From Sulfuritalea sp. (GTDB taxonomy: Bacteria > Pseudomonadota > Gammaproteobacteria > Burkholderiales > Rhodocyclaceae), in assembly GCA_030680805.1 (NCBI GenBank), contig JAUXUK010000067.1, forward strand, positions 1 through 52,412: a stretch of DNA of 52,412 nt, written 5' to 3'. The translations under genes were made by a program, and so were the position numbers. Each line of letters begins with the position of its first letter. Within the stretch, counting starts at the first letter, position 1. The notes under the pieces were generated by a model, which made no database searches, was not told the origin of the DNA, and was given only the letters and a program-made list of their open reading frames with translations. Below are positions 1 through 7,091 of the stretch, one piece after another.

Positions 1-275
1 GGGCTTGTGTGAATGTGTTCATGGCTCTGCTCCTTGGGTAACGAGGCGGATTGCCTCATTCCCAACATAGCCAGAACACTGTTTCAGCCTACCTCCAATG
101 CAACAGCGGAGCTCCCATTACCGCGCGAGCGGTTTAGTCCAGTGGCCGAACCCGGCGGTACGCGAATGACAGCTATGGGGCACCGAATCACTTTAACAGT
201 TGGTCAGCCTGGGCAGGATCATGGCGTTGCTCGATGGGCGATCGCCAGGAAGGCGTCGCCCACGTAATGCGGTTG

Positions 276-902
276 CTAAATTTCGGTCTGCTCCGAGATT
301 TCCAGGGCGTCATCCACCTCGATGCCAAGGTATCGAACGGTGGACTCCAGCTTGGTATGCCCGAGAAGCAGTTGGACAGCACGCAGGTTCTTGGTGCGGC
401 GGTAGATCAAGGTGGCTTTGGTCCGACGCAGCGAGTGTGTTCCGTAATCGGCGGGTTCCAGACCAATCGACGCGACCCATTTGCTCACCACCCGGGCGTA
501 TTGCCGAGTCGATACATGCGGCGAGCCCCGCAATCGGCTCGGAAAAAGAAACTGCTCCGACGACAGCTTTGCTTTCGATATCCAAGCGGCCAGGGCGGTC
601 CGGGTCGGCTCGGTCAGCTCGAATTGAACTGGCCGCTGTGTCTTCTGCTGCATGATGATGGCCCGCGGCGCCATCTGATTGCCGTGGGTGACGTCGCGAA
701 CGCGCAACCTCACCAGGTCGCAGCCGCGTAACTTGCTATCGAGGGCTAGATTGAACATCGCAAGTTCCCGAACCTTATTTGACAGCTGAAGGCGAACGCG
801 GAGCGCCCATATTTCCTTCAGTTTGAGTGGTGGCTTTTGACCGATCAGCTTGCCCTTGTTCCACGGTTCGCTGTTTTTCTTGGCATGCGTTGTCGTTTCC
901 AT
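276..902 (-). CDS. Short tyrosine recombinase/integrase
   Basis: A 208-residue protein that consists essentially of the catalytic domain of a tyrosine recombinase, without a separate N-terminal core-binding domain. Visible catalytic positions are R59 (in SKLRGCDL), K87 in the beta-hairpin, H156 and R159 (HSLRR), H182 (LLGHTKLES) and the nucleophile Y191 (VRYLGI). By family knowledge such enzymes cut and rejoin DNA at short inverted core sites. Many short relatives sit on plasmids and islands. It is transcribed leftward and is divergent from the ProQ-like gene. A 7-bp-arm inverted repeat lies just upstream of its start. Identification as a recombinase is firm, but its target is unknown. Confidence 0.88.
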   Translation of the reverse strand: METTTHAKKNSEPWNKGKLIGQKPPLKLKEIWALRVRLQLSNKVRELAMFNLALDSKLRGCDLVRLRVRDVTHGNQMAPRAIIMQQKTQRPVQFELTEPTRTALAAWISKAKLSSEQFLFPSRLRGSPHVSTRQYARVVSKWVASIGLEPADYGTHSLRRTKATLIYRRTKNLRAVQLLLGHTKLESTVRYLGIEVDDALEISEQTEI

Positions 903-906
903 GTCT

Positions 907-932
907 GACTCCAGGTTGTGTTGATTGGAGTC
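907..932. repeat. Inverted repeat upstream of the tyrosine recombinase
   Basis: Perfect arms GACTCCA (907-913) and TGGAGTC (926-932) flank a 12-bp spacer, 4 bp upstream of the recombinase start. It could be an operator for the divergent genes or a recombinase core site. The sequence shows only the symmetry. Confidence 0.4.
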
Positions 933-998
933 CGATTGTTACTGCCCGTGCACCCGGGTACGATGGGCGCCTATCCATCTTGAATCTCGTCGCTGCGC

Positions 999-1400
999 AT
1001 GATCGAAGTCGCACCCTCTCCTCCCCGTCGCCGGAACGACTCAGTCCTTGAGACCCTGACCGCCGCGTTCAAGATGTTCCGTGACTGCCAGCCTCTGGCC
1101 ATCGGCATCCATAAAGCTATCAAGGAACGACTGCCCGACCTGGATGCACAGCAACTGAAGGCGACCATGAGGATGCATACGGCGTCCACGCGCTACCTGA
1201 AGGTGTTGTCGCAGGCCGATATCCGGTTCGATCTTGACGGCGCTCCCGCAGGCGAGGTTACGGCCGAGCAGCGTCAGCAGGCGCTCGATACACTGCGCGA
1301 CCGGTTCAGGAAGAAGGCCGAGCAGCACAAAGCGGAGCAACTGGCAAAGCAGCAGCGGGAAAAGCTGCAGCAGCTCGCGGCGAAGTTCAACGCGCGCTGA
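999..1400 (+). CDS. ProQ/FinO-domain RNA-binding protein
   Basis: A 133-residue protein with a ProQ/FinO fold signature: LETLTAAFKMFRDCQPLAIG followed by a helical core and the TRYLKVL segment. A basic, Lys/Gln-rich tail (about residues 95-133) probably forms a long charged helix. Known members bind structured RNAs and act as sRNA chaperones. FinO on plasmids represses conjugation by stabilising FinP pairing with traJ mRNA. A copy between two recombinase genes suggests a plasmid- or island-borne FinO-like regulator rather than the host ProQ. The start at 999 lacks a strong Shine-Dalgarno sequence, so the exact N-terminus is uncertain. Confidence 0.82.
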   Translation: MIEVAPSPPRRRNDSVLETLTAAFKMFRDCQPLAIGIHKAIKERLPDLDAQQLKATMRMHTASTRYLKVLSQADIRFDLDGAPAGEVTAEQRQQALDTLRDRFRKKAEQHKAEQLAKQQREKLQQLAAKFNAR

Positions 1401-1542
1401 CCCCTATACAGAAAACCCTCCCGCAACACTCCTCGCCAACCCGCGCCCAGCCTGGGTGTCTCTTCGGCATTTTAGGCATACCGATAACAGTTGTTTTTTG
1501 TATATCCTTGATCTAGAATTCCCCGACGAGAGGAGTTCCAAC

Positions 1543-2142
1543 ATGGCGAGCAAGATCAAGAAGGTTGCAATCTACGCGCGAGTCAGCACGGACCAGCAGA
1601 CCACCGAGAACCAGCTACGCGAGCTGCGTGAGGTCGCCGCGCGCAATGGCTGGGTCGTCACCAAGGAATACAAAGATCACGGCATCAGCGGCGCCAAGGG
1701 GCGGGACAAGCGCCCTGCCTTCGACGCCCTGCTCAAGGATGCTGTCCGTAAAGAGTTTGATGTGATCGCCGCTTGGTCGGTCGATCGGCTCGGCCGCAGC
1801 CTGACGGACCTTTTGAGCTTCCTCGACGACATCCACGCCAAGGGCATTGGCCTGTACCTACACCAGCAGGGTGTCGACACCACTACGCCGGGGGGCAAGG
1901 CGTTATTCCAGATGGTCGGCGTCTTCGCCGAGTTCGAGCGCGCCATGATTCAGGAGCGCGTGAAAGCCGGACTTGCGCGCGCCCGGGCACAAGGCAAGAC
2001 GCTCGGTCGGCCGAAGGTGGACCAGAGCATTGAAGCCGAGATACTGGCGCTGCGTCAGACAGGTATCGGCCAGTTAAAGATCGCCAAGACGCTGGGGGTG
2101 GGGACAGGGACGGTGCAGCGTGTTCTGCGCGAGGCGGCATAG
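1543..2142 (+). CDS. Serine recombinase (resolvase/invertase family)
   Basis: A 199-residue small serine recombinase. The catalytic domain (about 1-135) opens with VAIYARVST, placing the nucleophile at Ser15. It continues through the conserved VDRLGRSLTDLL and EFERAMIQERVKAG segments. A C-terminal helix-turn-helix (about 155-199, IAKTLGVGTGTVQRVL) binds DNA. The frame is open further upstream, but I chose the ATG at 1543 because GAGAGGAG lies 8 bp before it and the protein then has normal length. Family members resolve transposon cointegrates or invert DNA. The next gene starts 2 bp after its stop, suggesting co-translation with a yjbQ homologue. Confidence 0.92.
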   Translation: MASKIKKVAIYARVSTDQQTTENQLRELREVAARNGWVVTKEYKDHGISGAKGRDKRPAFDALLKDAVRKEFDVIAAWSVDRLGRSLTDLLSFLDDIHAKGIGLYLHQQGVDTTTPGGKALFQMVGVFAEFERAMIQERVKAGLARARAQGKTLGRPKVDQSIEAEILALRQTGIGQLKIAKTLGVGTGTVQRVLREAA

Positions 2143-2144
2143 CT

Positions 2145-2558
2145 GTGGCCTACCAGCAGACCATTGAGATACAGACTCGTGGCCGCGGCTCCACCGAGAT
2201 CACCGATCAGGTTGCCCAACTGGTTAGCGCATCAGGCGTCGACACCGGAATCGCCCACGTTTTCGTTCGGCACACCAGTTGTTCGCTAATGATCACAGAA
2301 AATGCCGATCCATCGGTCCGCCGCGACCTCGAAGCCCTGGCGAAGCGCTGGACACCGGACGGTGACTCGGCCTACCAGCATGACACCGAAGGCGACGACG
2401 ATATGGCCGCCCATGCGCGCAGCGTCCTGACAGGTAGCTCTGTTACGGTGCCACTCAGCGGCGGTGAACTACTCTTGGGCACATGGCAGGGGATCTATCT
2501 TTGGGAGCACCGCACCGTGCCGCATACGCGATCTATCGTGGTGACGGTGGTCGGGTAA
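2145..2558 (+). CDS. YjbQ/UPF0047 family protein
   Basis: A 137-residue full-length member of the YjbQ (UPF0047) family. The conserved core is visible: a VRHTSCSLMITENADPSV segment, the acidic HDTEGDDDMAAH stretch and the C-terminal LGTWQGIYLWEHR. E. coli YjbQ can replace thiamine-phosphate synthase weakly, so the family is often annotated as secondary thiamine-phosphate synthase. The true role is unsettled. Translation starts at GTG 2145, only 2 bp after the recombinase stop, pointing to translational coupling. An IS30 element is inserted 4 bp beyond the stop, so the gene is intact but has lost its native downstream context. Confidence 0.88.
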   Translation: MAYQQTIEIQTRGRGSTEITDQVAQLVSASGVDTGIAHVFVRHTSCSLMITENADPSVRRDLEALAKRWTPDGDSAYQHDTEGDDDMAAHARSVLTGSSVTVPLSGGELLLGTWQGIYLWEHRTVPHTRSIVVTVVG

Positions 2559-2562
2559 TTGG

Positions 2563-2588
2563 CTTGGATTCAACCGGTGGATGCAACA
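2563..2588. repeat. IS30 left terminal inverted repeat
   Basis: 26 bp beginning CTTGGATTCAACCGG. It is an exact reverse complement of 3766-3791. Confidence 0.95.
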
Positions 2589-2623
2589 CACTAGAAACTG
2601 CGTATGCAGAAGGAGTGTTGCAA

Positions 2624-3784
2624 ATGAAACGAAGACCGCGGATCTATTACATGGATAATCAGAAAGCGCTGATGTGGGAGCGCTGGCAGAAAGGTGAGTC
2701 CCTCCAACAGATCGCACAGTTGTTTGATAGGAATCACTCGTCGGTACAGCGCATTCTGGCCGAGAGGGGTGGAATACGGCCGGCACCCCGTTGCCGAGCG
2801 AAAGTAGCGCTGACCTTGGCCGAACGAGAAGAGATATCGCGTGCGATGGTGGCGGGCCACTCGATGCGTTCGGTGGCAACGCGCCTTGGACGAGCACCAT
2901 CGACCATCAGCCGCGAGGTCAATCGAAATGGTGGGCGGGGATGGTATCGAGCCAGTGGAGCAGACCAGGCGGCCTGGGATCAGGCACGTCGCCCCAAGAC
3001 CTGTAAGCTAGCCGAGAACCGACGGTTGGCAAATATCGTTGTCGGTAAGCTCCAAGGGTTGTGGTCGCCGCAGCAGATTGCCGGGTGGCTGAAGCGTACT
3101 TACCCTGAAGACGAGAACTATCACGTGTCACACGAGACCATCTATCGCAGTCTCTACATTCAAGCCCGTGGCGCCTTGAAGAAGGAACTGTTGCAGCATT
3201 TGAGGCGCACGCGAGCCATGCGCCGTTCGCGCCATCACACGCAGAAAACCGAAAATCACGGCAGGATCACCGACACGGTCTCGATCAGCGAGCGTCCAGC
3301 CACAGTTGAAGATCGGGCGATACCCGGTCACTGGGAGGGGGACCTGCTGTTCGGAGACAACACCAGCCAGATCGCGACTCTCGTCGAACGGCATACGCGC
3401 TATGTCATGCTGGTGAAGGTCGCCGGCAAAGATACCGAAACGGTCATCAGCGCCTTGATCAAGAATGCTCGCAAGTTGCCACAGGAGCTCTTCAAATCAC
3501 TCACGTGGGATCGAGGCAAGGAGATGGCCGCCCACAAACGCTTCACCTTGGCAACGGACATTAAAGTCTTCTTCTGTGATCCTCATAGCCCTTGGCAGCG
3601 TGGCTCTAATGAAAATACGAATGGACTGTTGCGGCAGTATTTCCCCAAGGGCATCGACATCTCGGGCTACTCGCAAACACAGCTAAATGCAGTAGCCAGG
3701 AAATTGAATGGGCGCCCAAGGAAAACACTAAACTACGAAACGCCCGCTGAACGATTCAGCCAATCTGTTGCATCCACCGGTTGA
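2624..3784 (+). CDS. IS30-family transposase
   Basis: A 386-residue DDE transposase. The N-terminal part has two helix-turn-helix segments (around residues 20-45 and 60-90, including SMRSVATRLGRAPSTISREV). The catalytic core carries the first Asp in HWEGDLLFG, the second in LTWDRGKEM and the Glu in RGSNENTNGLLRQYFPKG. That order and spacing are diagnostic for IS30. The frame is open from 2483, but the ATG at 2624 is preceded by AGAAGGAG and lies inside the element. It is intact, with no frameshift. It catalyses copy-out/paste-in transposition of the surrounding element. Confidence 0.96.
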   Translation: MKRRPRIYYMDNQKALMWERWQKGESLQQIAQLFDRNHSSVQRILAERGGIRPAPRCRAKVALTLAEREEISRAMVAGHSMRSVATRLGRAPSTISREVNRNGGRGWYRASGADQAAWDQARRPKTCKLAENRRLANIVVGKLQGLWSPQQIAGWLKRTYPEDENYHVSHETIYRSLYIQARGALKKELLQHLRRTRAMRRSRHHTQKTENHGRITDTVSISERPATVEDRAIPGHWEGDLLFGDNTSQIATLVERHTRYVMLVKVAGKDTETVISALIKNARKLPQELFKSLTWDRGKEMAAHKRFTLATDIKVFFCDPHSPWQRGSNENTNGLLRQYFPKGIDISGYSQTQLNAVARKLNGRPRKTLNYETPAERFSQSVASTG

Positions 3785-3791
3785 ATCCAAG
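3766..3791. repeat. IS30 right terminal inverted repeat
   Basis: 26 bp, an exact reverse complement of 2563-2588. It includes the transposase stop codon. Confidence 0.95.
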
Positions 3792-3893
3792 GGCCTAAGC
3801 GGTCATACGAGCAAGTTTGACCTTGCGTCAGAGAAATGCTCAAACCGACCATCAATTACGCACTTGAGACAACTTGCCGGTTTCCTTGTCCGG

Positions 3894-4967
3894 TTACAAA
3901 TGCCGCGCGGCTCCGAATAATTCTACGGCCCATTTTTTTGCTTGCGGCGTCTTGCGCATCCGCACCGCACCTAACGCGCCGTCGACCTTTTTAATATCTG
4001 AGCAGATTGACCTCATTCGCTTTAATTGACCTGACGGAATATCAGGACTTCGGCTGGCATCGGAGCTTATGAACGCGGCGCCAGCCTTTGCCTTGATTCT
4101 AGCTCGGTCATCCTCGGTGGGAAGGCGATGGCACCCCCAATTGAAGGGGGTCAACATGACCACAGGTTCCATGTGGAGGAATGTGTCCCAAACACAATTT
4201 GCTTCCCCCGTGTGTGATCCATGATGGGCAACCTTGTAGGCGCTGGCCTGCGGCCGTGCCAACACCCAAGGATCCTCGACCATCGCGGACCATCCCCAAG
4301 CCTTGTTGTCTTCCAAATCTGCACCCAACAAGATAGCGTCGGCGCCGACGTCAATGTGAAGGACGACCGCAGTCGCGTTAGGGGATGGCTCGGGCGGCGC
4401 ATTGTTGATCGGCTCACCGTCCACTGCCATGAATTGGGCCATGTGGGCGATCGCCTTGTGGTATGCCTCCTGCAATGGTGAAAGGGCATAAACTTTTACA
4501 TTGCACCCATTGAGGACCTTGTCTATCAGAGAGACTTGCGCAGCTGCAATTTTTACCCTATGCGGTTTTTTGCGACTGGTCAGGAAACCGTATATTTCGC
4601 TGGTACCTTTTGCCTGCCTGGCCGCCGTTCTGCCGTTATATGCCAATAAAACGTTCATGGCCTCCTCCGACCGCAGTGCCCCGGAAATGAACAGGGACGC
4701 CTCTGGGTATTTGTTGGCGAGGTTTGACAGCCCGCAGATATGATCGTTGTGCCAGTGGGTGCTCAGGATTGCCAGCACTTGCCCCGGATTGACTCCCAGA
4801 GCATCAAGATAGTGGCCCGTAACGGGACCCATTCCGCGCTTCTCTTCGCAGGAGTCTACTAGCAGCCACTGTCCTTCGCCCAAGTGAACGGCGATGGCCT
4901 CGCCCACTCCGGGGCCGAATAGCATAACTTCGATTTCATCACGGGCCGGCGCAGACCCATAGTCCAT
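3894..4967 (-). CDS. MBL-fold metallo-hydrolase, ComEC-C-like
   Basis: A 357-residue metallo-beta-lactamase-fold hydrolase. The metal-binding signature HWHNDH is at 71-76 (H71, H73, D75, H76). A further metal Asp is likely D217 in ILLGADLED. The HHGSH at 248-252 resembles the C-terminal hydrolase domain of ComEC. There is no signal peptide or membrane segment, so it is predicted to be cytoplasmic. Family members cleave phosphodiester or other ester bonds. The substrate here is unknown, and a nucleic acid or cyclic nucleotide is only a guess. It is the last gene of a three-gene leftward cassette, starting 11 bp after its neighbour ends. No strong ribosome site precedes the ATG, consistent with coupling. 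Confidence 0.8.
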   Translation of the reverse strand: MDYGSAPARDEIEVMLFGPGVGEAIAVHLGEGQWLLVDSCEEKRGMGPVTGHYLDALGVNPGQVLAILSTHWHNDHICGLSNLANKYPEASLFISGALRSEEAMNVLLAYNGRTAARQAKGTSEIYGFLTSRKKPHRVKIAAAQVSLIDKVLNGCNVKVYALSPLQEAYHKAIAHMAQFMAVDGEPINNAPPEPSPNATAVVLHIDVGADAILLGADLEDNKAWGWSAMVEDPWVLARPQASAYKVAHHGSHTGEANCVWDTFLHMEPVVMLTPFNWGCHRLPTEDDRARIKAKAGAAFISSDASRSPDIPSGQLKRMRSICSDIKKVDGALGAVRMRKTPQAKKWAVELFGAARHL

Positions 4968-4978
4968 TATCGTAATGA

Positions 4979-5530
4979 CTAGCTCTCGATACAGTCGAGG
5001 AGTTGGGCAGAATCGGTCTGTATTTTATTGATATGAACTTTCGACCAAGCCGGCATCCGGCGGAAACGAATTTCCTCAGCGTTCTGAATAGAAGTTCTCT
5101 TTTTCTCCGTAAAGATCGTTAAGTAGAACACTGCGCCCGGCCTCACCAGCGGGACATCCTGCTGGACAACATACTCTAAGGAAATGTTAGCTGCATGCCG
5201 CGAGATGTTCTGATGCAACATTGGCTCCATGATGACCGACATGATGCGGGCGTTCACGTCCACGCTTTGGACGGTACCCTCCCAGATTTCATTTGGCATT
5301 GAACTGATGGCTGGAAAGGCTGCAAGAGCCCTAGCTAGCGGAGGAAGCCGCATTTTGCTTCCCATCTGGAAGGTCCCCGCATCTGAATTGACTATGGTGG
5401 TCGGATCCTGATCCCGCATTGGCCTTGGAATGTTCATCTCACTGCCAGAACTTTGGAGCGTGTACTGGAAACCTACGGCGGTGTCCGTGGTGCCGCCTCC
5501 AATATTGGTCAATTGTGGGAAACGATTCAT
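4979..5530 (-). CDS. Unknown cassette protein B
   Basis: A 183-residue protein of unknown function. The start at 5530 is chosen because its ATG overlaps the stop of the upstream gene as ATGA. The open frame runs further upstream without a better site. The N-terminal third is Gly/Ser/Thr-rich and probably flexible. The C-terminal half (about 80-175) looks like a small beta-barrel, with WEGTVQSVDVNARIMSV, then PLVRPGAVFYLTIF and EEIRFRRMPAWSK. I recall similar barrel segments in uncharacterised bacterial proteins but cannot name a family. It has no membrane segment, signal peptide or obvious catalytic residues. A scaffold or regulatory role beside the hydrolase is conceivable but unproven. Confidence 0.75.
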   Translation of the reverse strand: MNRFPQLTNIGGGTTDTAVGFQYTLQSSGSEMNIPRPMRDQDPTTIVNSDAGTFQMGSKMRLPPLARALAAFPAISSMPNEIWEGTVQSVDVNARIMSVIMEPMLHQNISRHAANISLEYVVQQDVPLVRPGAVFYLTIFTEKKRTSIQNAEEIRFRRMPAWSKVHINKIQTDSAQLLDCIES

Positions 5531-6225
5531 GATTCCGCGATAGCCAGTTCGATCACTCGATTGAACGTTTGACTTGCCGCCTGCAACTGCTCGTGCCATT
5601 GTTCTTTTAGGACTCCTATTGCCACCTCCGCTGCTTCAGTACCCTCGGGAAGACTCGCAAATTCATGATGATCGTTATAGGAGATCCTTATGGTCAAATC
5701 GCTGCCTCCCCGCTGAACGCTAATGGTCTTGCTATCAGATGATTTCAGTTCTTCACCGCGCTTCCCGTCCTGAACTAGGATTCTGAGCTGTTCCAAGCCA
5801 ATGGCACGATCAGGATCATCTACAACCTTTTGCCAAATGCTCTTCGGTACGAGGACGTCGCCGATCTTGTGGTAGGCGTCACTATTGAGGAAGCGATACT
5901 GTATGTCGAAGTTGAGCCCTAAGGCTCTTAACGGGGTATGAGGTAGCAACTCCAATACCCCCATCGTTAGATCCCGAATGTGGGGGCCTGCAACGCCAAT
6001 ACAGTTCACCTGACACTTGTTTTCTTCGACAAGCAACCGGAAAGATTCCGACTGAAGCTGTGTGATTTGACGAGTTACTACGAAATTTTCCGAGCTGCGG
6101 ATGACCTTGGCGTCGTCCGGACCGATTAACTGATTTTGCTCAAGCCAATCCGGCGAAAAAATAGCCGGATTAAAGGCGCCAAGAACTACGATGTTGGCTG
6201 AGAGGATTTCCGGTTGGTAGAGCAC
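5527..6225 (-). CDS. Unknown cassette protein A
   Basis: A 232-residue protein of unknown function, the first gene of the cassette. I chose GTG 6225 over the upstream ATG at 6270. AAAGGA (6234-6239) sits 8 bp before the GTG, and a TATAAT (6260-6265, minus strand) overlaps the region between the two candidates. The N-terminal strand ILSANIVVLGAFNPAIFSPDWL and the central VLELLPHTPLRALGLNFDIQY look like conserved cores of a soluble alpha/beta protein. Nothing suggests a signal peptide or membrane domain. I could not assign a family; a distant link to TIGR04255-type proteins crossed my mind but is unsupported. Confidence 0.72.
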   Translation of the reverse strand: MLYQPEILSANIVVLGAFNPAIFSPDWLEQNQLIGPDDAKVIRSSENFVVTRQITQLQSESFRLLVEENKCQVNCIGVAGPHIRDLTMGVLELLPHTPLRALGLNFDIQYRFLNSDAYHKIGDVLVPKSIWQKVVDDPDRAIGLEQLRILVQDGKRGEELKSSDSKTISVQRGGSDLTIRISYNDHHEFASLPEGTEAAEVAIGVLKEQWHEQLQAASQTFNRVIELAIAES

Positions 6226-6233
6226 GCGACGTG

Positions 6234-6265
6234 TCCTTTGGTGGAATCCACAAAAGCTCATTATA
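6234..6265 (-). promoter_or_regulatory. Promoter -10 and ribosome site of the three-gene cassette
   Basis: On the minus strand a perfect TATAAT (6265-6260) lies about 35 bp upstream of the GTG start at 6225, and AAAGGA (6239-6234) forms the ribosome site. No good -35 box is seen. The placement argues for a separate transcription start for the cassette. Confidence 0.5.
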
Positions 6266-6340
6266 CACAATGCCTTATTGCGGATTTGTGGCGGCGTACT
6301 TGAGCCCTACAAGCCCACAGCATAATGAAGGGCGGGTACC

Positions 6341-6556
6341 CTACCCGATCGTCTTCAACGCATCAGCCTGCTCGCGTAGCGCCTTTGCGAGCGCCCGCAA
6401 CGTCGGACGCACGCCGCCCCGGAAGCTGTTGCGTCCTACCTTAACCTTGCCTTCCGCCGACTTTGGCCCGGTCGACTTTTCCCATGGCTTCCAGCGTTGA
6501 ATGGCTAGAGACTGACGCGCCCGTCGTTCCGGCGTCCAAAAGTTTGCTTTGCTCAT
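6341..6556 (-). CDS. Hypothetical island protein (71 aa)
   Basis: A 71-residue basic protein starting MSKANFWTPERRARQ and containing KSTGPKSAEGK. The ATG at 6556 has GGGGAA 6 bp upstream, preferred over an ATG 12 codons earlier. I recall similar small proteins in prophages and islands of proteobacteria but know no function. It is the last gene of the operon and overlaps the end of the preceding gene by 116 bp in another frame. The many Arg/Lys residues would allow nucleic-acid binding, but that is speculation. Confidence 0.7.
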   Translation of the reverse strand: MSKANFWTPERRARQSLAIQRWKPWEKSTGPKSAEGKVKVGRNSFRGGVRPTLRALAKALREQADALKTIG

Positions 6557-7091
6557 TTTTGATTCCCCGCGCTTGCGATGATGCGGTCGCACCGTTGTTG
6601 ATTTGCTGCGGCCCGGTCGTCTGATTCACTTGCTTGGCGTAGATGACCGGGGGATTCTTGATCGCCGCCAACGTTTCCAGCGTTGCCCGGCATTGGTTTT
6701 GCGCTCGCAGCGCAAGGCGCATAAATCCTTCAAGGTTTGGCATCTGGGACTGTCCCATGCCACGCTCGGTCAGCCTCGCAAACAGGCTCTGCAGGGCCGT
6801 CGCCTGGTTTATCAACATGGCCTCGGCCTGAGACAGGTCGCCACCATTGGCTGCCACCGCTTGCTCGCGCAAGTGTTCCATCAAAGCCGGTACGTCAATT
6901 TGCTCGCTAAATAATTTGGATTCGCCGGCCTTTATCGTTCGGCATGCCGCCAACTCCGGGGAAGTAGTCAGGGCGGCATGTTTGCGCGCCGCGACCTCTT
7001 CGCTATCGCCCTTGGCAAGTAGCAGATGAACGGCCTTACGCGGAAATTTCTCCGGTTCCGGTGCCGGCGGTGTCTTTGGATTGGTTGCCAT
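6441..7091 (-). CDS. Hypothetical island protein (216 aa)
   Basis: A 216-residue protein. A disordered Pro/Lys-rich start is followed by a helical core (about 30-150, including INQATALQSLFARLTERGM and LRAQNQCRATLETLAAIK). The tail is a flexible Gly/Ala/Ser/Gln-rich stretch. Similar proteins are recalled from phage-related islands, always uncharacterised. Its ATG shares one base with the stop of the upstream gene (TAATG), so it is translationally coupled. Its last 116 bp also encode the start of the next gene in a different frame. Confidence 0.75.
   Translation of the reverse strand: MATNPKTPPAPEPEKFPRKAVHLLLAKGDSEEVAARKHAALTTSPELAACRTIKAGESKLFSEQIDVPALMEHLREQAVAANGGDLSQAEAMLINQATALQSLFARLTERGMGQSQMPNLEGFMRLALRAQNQCRATLETLAAIKNPPVIYAKQVNQTTGPQQINNGATASSQARGIKNEQSKLLDAGTTGASVSSHSTLEAMGKVDRAKVGGRQG

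Larger units (their letters stand above)
2563..3791. mobile_element. Complete IS30-family insertion sequence
   Basis: A 1229-bp element bounded by perfect 26-bp terminal inverted repeats (2563-2588 and 3766-3791) and containing one full-length IS30-type transposase. Both ends are flanked by GG (2561-2562 and 3792-3793), matching the short 2-3 bp target duplications of this family. The right inverted repeat overlaps the last codons and stop of the transposase gene. Intact ends, intact gene and a matching duplication suggest a recent, potentially active copy. Confidence 0.95.

Noticed and set aside
1..275. Possible gene before the tyrosine recombinase
   Set aside because: Open frames there are short, lack ribosome sites and show no recognisable protein; I see nothing firm.
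1234..1542. Longer start for the serine recombinase
   Set aside because: The added 103 residues overlap the ProQ-like gene and lack similarity; ATG 1543 has a strong ribosome site.
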